Positions 10,255 through 16,984 of a stretch of DNA of 18,676 bases are shown here, one piece after another (the first letter of the stretch is position 1; every line of letters starts with the position of its first letter). The notes under the pieces were generated by a model, which saw only the letters and a list, made by a program, of their open reading frames with translations, was not told where the DNA came from and did not search any database. The stretch spans positions 1-18,676 of the forward strand of contig CAZEPJ010000083.1 in the NCBI GenBank assembly GCA_964514105.1, read 5' to 3'. The DNA is from CAZEPJ01 sp964514105. Its GTDB lineage: Bacteria; Desulfobacterota; Desulfocorpusculales; Desulfocorpusculum. A program made the position numbers and the translations under genes.

Positions 10255-11247
10255 TTGGCTGAACCTACGGGAAGTCCAATCATTCCGCGTGTCACCCCGG
10301 CCAGGAGGCTTCTGATTGCCAGGGATGCGGCTGCCCTTGGCGGGGGGTTCTTGATCCTGTCTCTTTTCACCCCGGTGCATTGGCTCTCGGACTTCGCCGT
10401 CTTCTGCATCCTGGTGCTCTCCTTCGATCTTCTCTATGGCTACATGGGGCATCTTTCGTTCGGCCACATGCTCTATTTCGGCTGCGGGGCCTATGCTTCG
10501 GCCCTGGCCATGATCCATCTGGCCAAGAACCCCTTCCTGGCCGCCGTGGCGGGGATGCTTTTCGGGGCGTTCATGGCCGCGCTGCTGGGGCTGGTGGTGG
10601 TTCAGGTGCACGGGGCAGCCTTTGCCCTCCTGAACCTGGCGTTCAACCAGATCGGGTTCTGGCTGGCGGCCTCCGGGCTCCAAAGGTTCACCCGGGGGGA
10701 AGACGGACTCCCCGTGTCCGTGGCCGCCATGGGATTTCTGGATTTCCGAAGCATGCACGTCACCTTTGGATTTGTTCTGTGTTGTCTTGTCCTGGTTTTC
10801 ATATTTCTGCGGGTGCTGACCACCTCACCCTTCGGCATCATGCTGAAGTCCATCAAAGAAAACGAGGACCGGGTCAAGTTTCTGGGCTACAACACGTTCG
10901 CGTACAAGTGGCTCGCCTTTGTCCTGGCGGGCACCCTGGCCGGATTTGCAGGCTGTCTGTACAGCCTGGTCAAAGGGTTTGTGGCGCCCTCCGACCTCAA
11001 TCCCCTGGAAAACACGCGCATCATCTTCTCGGTGCTGATCGGGGGGGCGGGGAACCTCTATGGGGCACTGATCGGTGCGGTGACCTTCGAATATCTGAGT
11101 AATCTGTTGGCAACCAGCATCGCCCGGTGGGAGCTCTTCCTGGGCGTGATGCTCCTGATTCTGGTCTTTTGGTTCCGGCGGGGCATCACGGGGTATGCCG
11201 CTGATCTGATTTCCTCGCTGGGACGTTATCGCCGAACCGGGGCGTAG
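10255..11247 (+). CDS. livM: LivM-type ABC transporter permease
   Basis: An integral membrane subunit of the Liv-type importer, 330 residues, with roughly eight to ten hydrophobic segments. Family landmarks: LSFDLLYGYMGHLSFGHMLY with FGCGAYASALA (LivM consensus NLxxGYAGxLSFGHAAFFGIGAY), the cytoplasmic coupling loop TSPFGIMLKSIKENEDRVKF with LGYNTFAYKWLAFV, and the late segment ENTRIIFSVLIGGAGNLYGA. The start appears to be TTG at 10255 (MAEPTGSP), with GAAGGGAGA upstream; no ATG lies before the conserved core in this frame, so a rare start codon is likely. It ends 3 bp before livH. The order permease-M before permease-H, after both ATPases, differs from the E. coli livHMGF order but is not rare. 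Confidence 0.92.
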   Translation: MAEPTGSPIIPRVTPARRLLIARDAAALGGGFLILSLFTPVHWLSDFAVFCILVLSFDLLYGYMGHLSFGHMLYFGCGAYASALAMIHLAKNPFLAAVAGMLFGAFMAALLGLVVVQVHGAAFALLNLAFNQIGFWLAASGLQRFTRGEDGLPVSVAAMGFLDFRSMHVTFGFVLCCLVLVFIFLRVLTTSPFGIMLKSIKENEDRVKFLGYNTFAYKWLAFVLAGTLAGFAGCLYSLVKGFVAPSDLNPLENTRIIFSVLIGGAGNLYGALIGAVTFEYLSNLLATSIARWELFLGVMLLILVFWFRRGITGYAADLISSLGRYRRTGA

Positions 11248-11250
11248 ACG

Positions 11251-12123
11251 ATGTTCGACACCATCCTGTACGGGTTCACCATCGGGGCCATCCTCTATTT
11301 CTTCTCCGTCGGACTTTCCATCACCTTCGGCACTATGCAGATCGTCAATTTTGCCCACGGCATGGTGTACTCCCTGGGCGTGTACCTGTTCATCACCTTC
11401 CTGCCCTGGCTGAAAGGCATCTTCCCTCTGGCCCTTGCCCTGGCGGTGGCGGCCATGCTGCCCGTGGCGTACCTGGTGGAGCGCTTCATCATCCGGCGCC
11501 TGTACGGGGAGAGTCTGGACTACGCCATCATCGCCACCTACGCCGTTCTTCTCATCGGGGCGGACGTCATCAAGTACATATGGGGAACCGCTCCGCAGCC
11601 GGTCAGCGATCCCGTCGGGATCCCCCTGGTGGTCTTCGGGGTGGTCATCCAGCTGTACCGGGTTATCGTCTTTGTCAGCGCCATCGCGCTGTTCATCGGC
11701 CTGCGGATCTTCTTCAGCCGCAACGTGGTGGGAAAGGTCGTGACCGCCGCTTTGGAGGACCGGGAGGGTGTCCAAGCCTTGGGGCTGGACGTGAACAAGT
11801 ATTTCGCCATCGCGTTTGCCATCGGGTCGGGACTAGCGGTCTTGGGGGGAGTTCTGTACGCCCCCATTACCACCGCGGAGCCGTACATGGGATTCCACAT
11901 CCTGCTCCTGGCCTTTGCAGTGGTCATCGTCGGGGGCATGGGCAATCTCACGGGCGCTTTCATTTCGGCCTTCGCCTTGGGAATGGTCATCGCCGTCACC
12001 GGCCGGTTCTATTCATCCGCCTCGGACACCATGGTGTTCGTGGTGATGGCCCTGGTCATCCTGAGAGAGCCTTTGTTCGGCAGGCTGCTGCGCAGTGCGG
12101 GCAGACGCCTCGCCCTGCGATGA
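11251..12123 (+). CDS. livH: LivH-type ABC transporter permease
   Basis: The second permease of the importer, 290 residues, starting 3 bp after the livM stop. Landmarks: GLSITFGTMQIVNFAHGMVY with SLGVYL, matching the LivH N-terminal consensus GLxLxFGxxxVxNxAHG, the coupling loop VTAALEDREGVQALGLDVNK, and the late transmembrane segment AFAVVIVGGMGNLTGAFISA. About eight hydrophobic helices are visible. It ends with an Arg-rich tail (SAGRRLALR). With the preceding four genes it completes a full importer. A 176-bp gap with its own promoter-like sequence separates it from the hydroxylase genes, so the two blocks may be one operon with an internal promoter or two adjacent units. Confidence 0.93.
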   Translation: MFDTILYGFTIGAILYFFSVGLSITFGTMQIVNFAHGMVYSLGVYLFITFLPWLKGIFPLALALAVAAMLPVAYLVERFIIRRLYGESLDYAIIATYAVLLIGADVIKYIWGTAPQPVSDPVGIPLVVFGVVIQLYRVIVFVSAIALFIGLRIFFSRNVVGKVVTAALEDREGVQALGLDVNKYFAIAFAIGSGLAVLGGVLYAPITTAEPYMGFHILLLAFAVVIVGGMGNLTGAFISAFALGMVIAVTGRFYSSASDTMVFVVMALVILREPLFGRLLRSAGRRLALR

Positions 12124-12155
12124 GACGGACGTCACTGCCGAGTCCGGCCCGGCCT

Positions 12156-12282
12156 CCGAGGGTTCGGGACCCACGATGGCCTTGACAGCACGATTCCGGC
12201 ATCGCCTAATTGGTGTGACAAGCCAGACTGGCATTTGTTGGGTAGCGGGCGCGGGAACCGAGGGTTCTCGGTCCACGATGGC
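12156..12282 (+). repeat. Pair of 25-bp imperfect direct repeats with hairpin cores flanking a promoter-like site
   Basis: Copies at 12156-12180 and 12258-12282 match at 21 of 25 positions, and both end CCACGATGGC. The core of each can fold: CCGA-GGGT-TCGG in the first copy and CCGAG-GGTT-CTCGG in the second. The stem is kept although loop-proximal bases differ. The repeats lie in the gap between livH and the hydroxylase genes, one on each side of the TTGACA promoter-like site. They could be binding sites for a regulator of the hydroxylase genes or remnants of a short duplication. Confidence 0.45.
12182..12210 (+). promoter_or_regulatory. Candidate sigma-70-type promoter for the hydroxylase genes
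   Basis: A perfect -35 hexamer TTGACA (12182-12187) is followed after 17 bp by CCTAAT (12205-12210), which matches TATAAT at four of six positions. Transcription would start near 12217, leaving a leader of about 80 nt before the FAD-subunit start at 12300. It is the best such site in this gap, but the -10 is imperfect and in GC-rich DNA this could be chance. Confidence 0.4.
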
Positions 12283-12299
12283 GCGGAGGGAAGAGAAAC

Positions 12300-13148
12300 A
12301 TGTCTCAGCAGGCTTTTGTTGCACCCACGGAACTGGATCAAGCTCACGCACTGCTTTCCGATCCGACCCAAAAGACCATCATCCTCGCCGGGGGAACCGA
12401 TTTGATGCCGAGGTTCAATCGCCACCGCCGAAAGCGCGAGGAGGTACTGGTCTTCCTGGGGAAGCTCGGCCTGGACTACATCCGGGTGGAAGGCGATCGG
12501 ACGATCATCGGGGCGTGCGCGACACTGAGTGCCATCGTCCGCTCTCCGGAGGTCAACAAGCATGTGCCTCTGTTGGCCAAGGCCTGCCGGGATATGGCCT
12601 CCCCTGCGGTGCGCAATGCCGCGACCCTCGGGGGCAATGTGGCCACGAACGCCCGCAGCGCGGATGGCATTGCGGCCCTCACGGCCCTGGGGGCGACCGT
12701 GGTGACCGCCTCGGCCGGCGGGGAAGGCCGATGGCCCGTCGAGGCGTTCATCCGAACCCCCAAGACCCAGACGTTGGCCCACGGGGGCTTGATCCGCCAT
12801 TTTGAGGTGCCGTGCCTCGACGGACAGGACCGGTGGGCGTGGGAGAAGCTCAAACAGCGAAGGGGCGAGAGCCGAAGCATTCTCTCCGTATCCTTCCGGG
12901 CGAGGATGGAGGGACCGAGAGTGAGCACCCTTCGTTTGGTCCTTGGGGCCATGGGGCCTCAGCCGTTTGTCTCGCGCAGGGCGGCTGCCCTCCTGGATGG
13001 GAAGATCCCCACATCCGAGATCATCGAGCAGGTGAGCCGGGAGATCATTTCCGAAACCAAGGCGGCCACTGACGCACGGGCCACCGCCTGGTACCGTGAG
13101 AGGGCGGCCCAGGCCCTGGTCGCGAGGATTCTGTCCCAACTGGTCTGA
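12300..13148 (+). CDS. Molybdenum hydroxylase FAD-binding subunit (CoxM/XdhB/NdhF-like)
   Basis: The FAD subunit of a xanthine-dehydrogenase-family enzyme, 282 residues (about 31 kDa). It passes electrons from the iron-sulfur subunit to the acceptor. FAD-binding motifs are present: ILAGGTDLMPRF (28-39) and ATLGGNVATNARSADG (108-123). The N-terminus FVAPTELDQAHALL is typical. The C-terminal part (from about 190, VSTLRLVLGAMGPQPFVSRR) corresponds to the CO-dehydrogenase flavoprotein C-terminal domain. The ATG at 12300 is preceded by GGAGGGAAGAG. It is the first of four subunit genes, followed after 15 bp by the [2Fe-2S] gene. By position and size it corresponds to NdhF of Eubacterium barkeri nicotinate dehydrogenase; the same fold also occurs in xanthine, aldehyde and CO dehydrogenases, so substrate is not set by this subunit. 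Confidence 0.92.
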   Translation: MSQQAFVAPTELDQAHALLSDPTQKTIILAGGTDLMPRFNRHRRKREEVLVFLGKLGLDYIRVEGDRTIIGACATLSAIVRSPEVNKHVPLLAKACRDMASPAVRNAATLGGNVATNARSADGIAALTALGATVVTASAGGEGRWPVEAFIRTPKTQTLAHGGLIRHFEVPCLDGQDRWAWEKLKQRRGESRSILSVSFRARMEGPRVSTLRLVLGAMGPQPFVSRRAAALLDGKIPTSEIIEQVSREIISETKAATDARATAWYRERAAQALVARILSQLV

Positions 13149-13163
13149 GGGAGGGCGAGAACC

Positions 13164-13646
13164 ATGGAGTTGCTTACCATAAGGGTCAACGGCAAGGAAC
13201 ACCAGCTCTTGGTGGGAGCCACCACCAGTCTTCTGGAAGTCCTGCGGGAGCATCTGCACATCACCAGTCCCAAGGTGGGGTGTGAGACCGGGGAATGCGG
13301 CGCCTGTTCGGTGGAGGTGGACGGTACGCTTCGCCACGCCTGTCTTACCAACGCCCTCTCGGTCAATGGAGCCGAGGTGACGACGCTAGAGGGCCTGGGG
13401 CGGCGCGGCAGCCTGCATCCGCTCCAGAGGCATTTCTACGAGAACTATGCCTCCCAGTGCGGGTACTGCACGCCCGGAATGATCATGGCCTCCAAGGCGA
13501 TCCTGGAACAGAATCCCAACCCCACGGAAGAGGAAATCAAGGAGGGGTTGTCGGGCAACCTCTGCCGATGCACGGGTTACATCAACATCATAAAGGCGGT
13601 GAAGGCCGCGGCGCAGGAGATGTCGGGCCGGAGAGGTGCGCGATGA
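13164..13646 (+). CDS. Molybdenum hydroxylase [2Fe-2S] subunit (CoxS/XdhC/NdhS-like)
   Basis: The small iron-sulfur subunit, 160 residues, holding two [2Fe-2S] clusters that relay electrons from molybdenum to FAD. The plant-ferredoxin-type cluster is bound by Cys40, Cys45, Cys48 and Cys60 (GCETGECGACSV ... HACL). The second, helical-domain cluster is bound by Cys99, Cys102, Cys134 and Cys136 (QCGYCTPGM ... NLCRCTGY). All eight cysteines are present. A strong purine-rich site GAGGGAGGGCGAG precedes the ATG at 13164. Its TGA overlaps the ATG of the next gene (ATGA at 13643-13646), so translation is probably coupled. Length and motif set are standard for the family. Confidence 0.96.
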   Translation: MELLTIRVNGKEHQLLVGATTSLLEVLREHLHITSPKVGCETGECGACSVEVDGTLRHACLTNALSVNGAEVTTLEGLGRRGSLHPLQRHFYENYASQCGYCTPGMIMASKAILEQNPNPTEEEIKEGLSGNLCRCTGYINIIKAVKAAAQEMSGRRGAR

Positions 13647-15007
13647 GTCTCAAGGTGGTTGGCCAGAACAAGCCGAGGTACCAGGGGCTGGGCCATGTGA
13701 CGGGGGAATCCAAGTACGTGGACGACGTGTTCGTGCCGGGAACGCTCGCCGTGAAGGTATTGCGAAGCCCGGTCCACAAGGGGATCATCCGAAAACTGGA
13801 CACCGCCAAGGCAGAGCGGTTGGCGGGGGTATACGGGATCATCACCAGCAATGACGTGCCCTGCAACACGTACGGCTACCTCACCCTGGACCAGCACGTG
13901 CTGGCCGAAGGCGATGTCCGGTACATGGGCGAGCCCATTGCGGCCGTGGCCGCGGACACGGTGGAGATTGCCAACGAGGCGCTGGGACTCATCGAGCTGG
14001 AGATCGAACAGCAGACCCCGGTTTTCGACCCCAGGGAGGCGGTCAAGCCGGACGCGCCCAAAGTTCGGCCCGAGGGGAACGTCCTCATGGTGGGAAAAAG
14101 GCCGTATCGGTTGGTCTGCAGGGGAGACGTGGAGAAGGGGTTCGCCGAGGCGGACGAAATCATTGAAAACGAGTTCTTCTTCACCTCTCAGGAACACGCG
14201 CCCATCGAGACCCAGGTGAGCCTGGCCGTGCCCACGGAGGACTCCCGGTTGACCATCTACACGGTGACCCAGGGGCTGTACTTCCTTCTCCGGCAGCTTC
14301 AGCGCATATTGGGTCAGGGGCGGGACGTGACGGAGCGCTGGTCCGAGAGGCAGCAATACGCCCAGCACGGTCCGCTTGGCTTTTCCGACATCCGATACAT
14401 TGGGGGCAATGTGGGCGGGGCCTTCGGGGGGAAGACGGAACTCCATGCGGATGCCATCGCCGCGCTTCTGGCGCTTAAGACCGGCCGTCCCTGCAAGTGG
14501 CGCTGGACCCGGGAGGAGGAGATGCTCTGCTCGGCCCGCCACAGCCCCTGGTTGATGAAGTTCCGCGACGGGGTGACCAAGGACGGCCGCATCGTGGCCC
14601 GATCGGTCTTCACCATGCACGACGCCGGGGCGTACACCGGCCTCAGTTCCTACGTGGTGGACAAGCACGCGTACTACGTGGCCGGTCCCTATCACCTGCC
14701 CAACGTGGAGGTCAAGTGTCAGGTGGTGTACACCAACACGGTGCCCACAGGGGCCATCCGGGGCTTTGGGGTCACCCCGGGCACCTATGCCTGCGAGATC
14801 CAGATGAACATGATCGCCGAGAGGATGGGTCTGGACCCCTGGGAAATCCGCTTCGTCAACGCCCTGCGAAACGGCGACCAGCTGGCCACCCGGACCAAGC
14901 TGGACAGTGTGTACCTGATCGAGACCATGCAGAAACTGGCTGAAATGGTGGGCCATCCGCTGAGTGAAAAGGCTCGAAGCATGACGTCGGCCCCGAGGGA
15001 GGCATGA
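13643..15007 (+). CDS. Molybdenum hydroxylase, large molybdopterin subunit (N-terminal half; NdhL-like)
   Basis: A 454-residue (about 50 kDa) protein equal to the N-terminal portion of a normal single-chain molybdopterin subunit (about 750 residues). It starts VVGQNKPRYQGLGHVTGESK, the usual a/b-hammerhead entry, with RSPVHKG and MGEPIAAVAADT. The first molybdopterin-binding domain follows: the Gln of VTQGLYFLLRQL (Q210), the glycine loop GGNVGGAFGGKTE (254-266), and AIRGFGVTPGTYACE (371-385) with the conserved Arg. About 18 extra residues (DVTERWSERQQYAQHGPL, 228-245) lie before the glycine loop compared with usual homologues. The chain ends just where single-chain enzymes have the linker between molybdopterin domains. 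The companion gene starts after a single spacer base. The split and gene order match nicotinate dehydrogenase of E. barkeri. The start ATG overlaps the previous stop. Confidence 0.93.
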   Translation: MSLKVVGQNKPRYQGLGHVTGESKYVDDVFVPGTLAVKVLRSPVHKGIIRKLDTAKAERLAGVYGIITSNDVPCNTYGYLTLDQHVLAEGDVRYMGEPIAAVAADTVEIANEALGLIELEIEQQTPVFDPREAVKPDAPKVRPEGNVLMVGKRPYRLVCRGDVEKGFAEADEIIENEFFFTSQEHAPIETQVSLAVPTEDSRLTIYTVTQGLYFLLRQLQRILGQGRDVTERWSERQQYAQHGPLGFSDIRYIGGNVGGAFGGKTELHADAIAALLALKTGRPCKWRWTREEEMLCSARHSPWLMKFRDGVTKDGRIVARSVFTMHDAGAYTGLSSYVVDKHAYYVAGPYHLPNVEVKCQVVYTNTVPTGAIRGFGVTPGTYACEIQMNMIAERMGLDPWEIRFVNALRNGDQLATRTKLDSVYLIETMQKLAEMVGHPLSEKARSMTSAPREA

Positions 15008-15008
15008 G

Positions 15009-16094
15009 ATGAAGAAGCGTGGAAAGGGCCTGGCCGTGGCCTTCTATCCTACGGGAATGGGCGGGGGCGGGGACTTCACCAATGCGGTGGTCAAGATCAA
15101 ACCGGACGGCTCCGCCGACCTGATCACCGGCACCGTGGAACTGGGCCAGGGCTCGGGAACGGTTCTGCCCATGATCGCGGCGGAGGTACTCGGCATCCCC
15201 TACGAGAAGGTCCGTTTCACCCACGAAGACACGGACTCCTGCCCCATATGTTTCGGCACCTTCGCCAGCCGGGTCACCTTCTATGCGGGCAACGCGGTCA
15301 AGAAGGCGGCGGAGGAGGCGCGGGAGATCCTTTTCAGGCTGGCGGCTCCGGAGCTGGGGGTGAGTCCGGATGAGCTGGAGGCGGTGGACAGCACCATCCG
15401 GGTGAAAGGCCAACCGGACAGGAAGCTCACCCTGGGCGAGGTGGCCACCAAGGGGCTGTACGAGAAGCACGAGTTTGTGGTGGGAACGGCCACGTACGGC
15501 CGCCCGAGAGCCATCCCGGATCCGGATACCGGCGCGTGCGATCCCCTGGCCGCCATGGCCTGGGCTTCTGTTGAGATCGAGGTGGAGGTGGATACCGAGA
15601 CGGGTGTGGTGACCATCGTGGACAGCAAGAGCGTGTACGACGTGGGCAAGGCCATCAACCCGGAGATGGCTCGGGCGCAGGTGGAGGGTGGAGCCATCAT
15701 GGGAATGAGCTGGGCAACCCTGGAAACCCTTTACCCCCACTATCCGGATCCCAAGTTCCGTCCGCGGTCCTTCGGGCAGTACATGATGGCCACGGCGATG
15801 GACATCCCTAAGGTCACCACGGAGATGGTCGAATGCCCCTCTACGGAGGGCCCCTTTGGCGCCAAGGGGATCGGAGAGATGACGGCCAACCCGCCCTCAC
15901 CCGCGGTGGTGAACGCGGTCCACGACGCCATCGGGGTCTGGATCACCGACATCCCCATTACCCCGGAGAAGGTCCTACGCGCCCTGGAGGAAAAAAAGAG
16001 AAGGGAGAACGCCGTGGGCCAGTCCGTCATCTACAACCAAACGCTCCAACGTGATCGAAACACGCCTTCGGGACCAAACGATCCCGAAGGCTGA
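15009..16094 (+). CDS. Molybdenum hydroxylase, medium molybdopterin subunit (C-terminal half; NdhM-like)
   Basis: A 361-residue (about 38 kDa) protein equal to the C-terminal portion of the molybdopterin chain. It begins MKKRGKGLAVAFYPTGM, which in single-chain homologues directly follows the interdomain linker. Cofactor motifs: GTVELGQGSGTVLPMIAAEV (41-60) with the GQG loop, the SRVTFYAGNAVKKA segment (88-100), the NPEMARAQVEGGAIMGM stretch (217-233), and GAKGIGE (284-290). Glu290 is at the place of the catalytic base of xanthine dehydrogenase (Glu1261 in bovine enzyme), and a Tyr13 lies near the start. The ATG follows the previous stop by one base, in a different frame, and GAGGGAGGCATGAG gives ribosome binding. 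The 3' end is a hydrophilic tail without family similarity that overlaps a hairpin. Together with the three genes upstream it would make a complete heterotetramer. Confidence 0.93.
   Translation: MKKRGKGLAVAFYPTGMGGGGDFTNAVVKIKPDGSADLITGTVELGQGSGTVLPMIAAEVLGIPYEKVRFTHEDTDSCPICFGTFASRVTFYAGNAVKKAAEEAREILFRLAAPELGVSPDELEAVDSTIRVKGQPDRKLTLGEVATKGLYEKHEFVVGTATYGRPRAIPDPDTGACDPLAAMAWASVEIEVEVDTETGVVTIVDSKSVYDVGKAINPEMARAQVEGGAIMGMSWATLETLYPHYPDPKFRPRSFGQYMMATAMDIPKVTTEMVECPSTEGPFGAKGIGEMTANPPSPAVVNAVHDAIGVWITDIPITPEKVLRALEEKKRRENAVGQSVIYNQTLQRDRNTPSGPNDPEG
16064..16091 (+). terminator. Strong hairpin at the end of the hydroxylase genes (probable terminator)
   Basis: GCCTTCGGGA (16064-16073) and TCCCGAAGGC (16082-16091) form a perfect 10-bp stem with an 8-nt loop (CCAAACGA), ending one base before the TGA at 16092-16094. 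No immediate T-run follows, although a CTCTTTGCTTCTT stretch begins about 17 nt later. The stem is well beyond chance. It sits at the end of a co-directional run and faces two convergent minus-strand remnants, so a terminator or 3' stability element is the natural reading. Confidence 0.5.
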
Positions 16095-16164
16095 CGGGGA
16101 AACGCCCTCTTTGCTTCTTCGCTACCGGGTTCCTGCCACAGCGCGTTGACGCAGATTGCGACGG

Positions 16165-16544
16165 CTACCCTTTCTCCGGCCTCGCGATCAGCCGGCGACG
16201 GTAGATGCCGCGAATCGTGGCCGTCACCACACTCGCGGCTTCACCCAAGGTCACGTTGCCGTCCGACGGGACATCACCCCAAGCGAGGGCAGGGCCAGTG
16301 CCGCGCGCAGCACCACGCTGGAGGTTCGGTTGAAAGCGAACCAACCGAACGTCGGGTTTGTTTCTGGTTTCGAGACAAGGATCTCCGTCTCCTCGATCAA
16401 GGCGAAACCGTCGCGCCAGTGTGGCAGCGCCCTCACGGTGCAGTGGACGATCTCATGCCCGGCCATGGCCACCACCCCCGATGAGTACGGGGCGACGCCC
16501 GGAAGAAAGCGGTAATTCCCTTGTGTGTTTCCCAGGAGCGCCAC
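16165..16544 (-). pseudogene. Decayed gene, possibly of the RidA/CnbZ-type deaminase superfamily
   Basis: From a GTG at 16544, with AGGAGG upstream, the minus frame reads GNYRFLPGVAPYSSGVVAMA, then GHEIVHCTVRALPHWRDGFA with LIEE, and later PTFGWFAFNR, before ending at 16251. From memory, this order of motifs (FxPGVxxYSxGV, EIVxxT, P..GF..IE, then F..FN) resembles the RidA-superfamily group containing 2-amino-5-chloromuconate deaminase CnbZ, whose members are near 300 residues. Here only about 80 residues match, with a shortened middle. A second minus frame continues as GDVPSDGNVTLGEAASVVTA down to TAG at 16165-16167, suggesting a frame change near 16270-16290. An alternative reading is a small zinc metallopeptidase, because HEIVH (residues 30-34) fits HExxH. 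No database check was possible; the function is uncertain. Confidence 0.38.
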
Positions 16545-16595
16545 GTCCGTCCCCCTCCTGTCTTTCAGGGGTATCCCTTCAGCTGATCCATGGTT

Positions 16596-16984
16596 TCAGA
16601 ATTCCTTGGCCCCGCCCTCCCTCATCTCCTGTCTGTGCATGGGCATGGCGTCGATGATTCGGAAGATACCCCCCAGTGCGGACCCTCCTGGCGAAGCTTC
16701 ACGCAGCCGTTTTTGCCCACGAGGATCGCCGTGAGGACCCCGGAGCGGGGGGAGAACTTCTCCCAGAGGGTCTCGACTGCCTTGGGTCCCAGAGGCGCAT
16801 CCGGAAGACGACTCCCCCCCTGTACCAGGATATGGACGACCAACAGATCCCTTTCTCGCGCGTCCCGGGCGTGGGCGCTCGGTGACTGGAGCAACCCCCC
16901 ATATCCCGGCGTGTCACCGTGGGGAGCGAAGACCAATAGCAGCCGGTTTTCCCAGCGGAACCGGCTCAGATCCAGCATCGCCAT
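16596..16984 (-). pseudogene. DUF4174-family protein gene with one apparent frameshift
   Basis: The minus frame from ATG 16984 gives MAMLDLSRFRWENRLLLVFA, then ARERDLLVVHILVQG and GVLTAILVGKNGCVKLRQEG. This is the DUF4174 pattern (LxxYRWKNRLLLVFAP ... RDLVV ... LIGKDGGVKLR). After RQEG the frame loses similarity, but another minus frame continues exactly as the family does, ALGGIFRIIDAMPMHRQEM then REGGAKEF, and stops at 16596-16598. Adding one base to the short G-run (plus-strand CCC at 16683-16685) joins the two halves as RQEGSALGGIF. So this is either a recent single-base pseudogene or a sequencing error in a homopolymer. A signal peptide, common in the family, is not obvious. The frame is open upstream to 17152, so the true start is unsure. 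DUF4174 has no known biochemical role. Confidence 0.68.

Noticed and set aside
12229..12246. Second sigma-54-like sequence TGGCATTTGTTGGGT before the hydroxylase genes
   Set aside because: The -12 GC is missing at the required distance.
12095..12805. Plus-strand open frame overlapping the start of the FAD-subunit gene
   Set aside because: It is a shadow frame; the FAD-subunit frame carries the conserved motifs.
15005..15011. Reading the two molybdopterin genes as one gene with a frameshift
   Set aside because: The first chain ends and the second begins exactly at the interdomain linker, the second has its own ribosome-binding site and start, and a natural split of this kind is known in nicotinate dehydrogenase.
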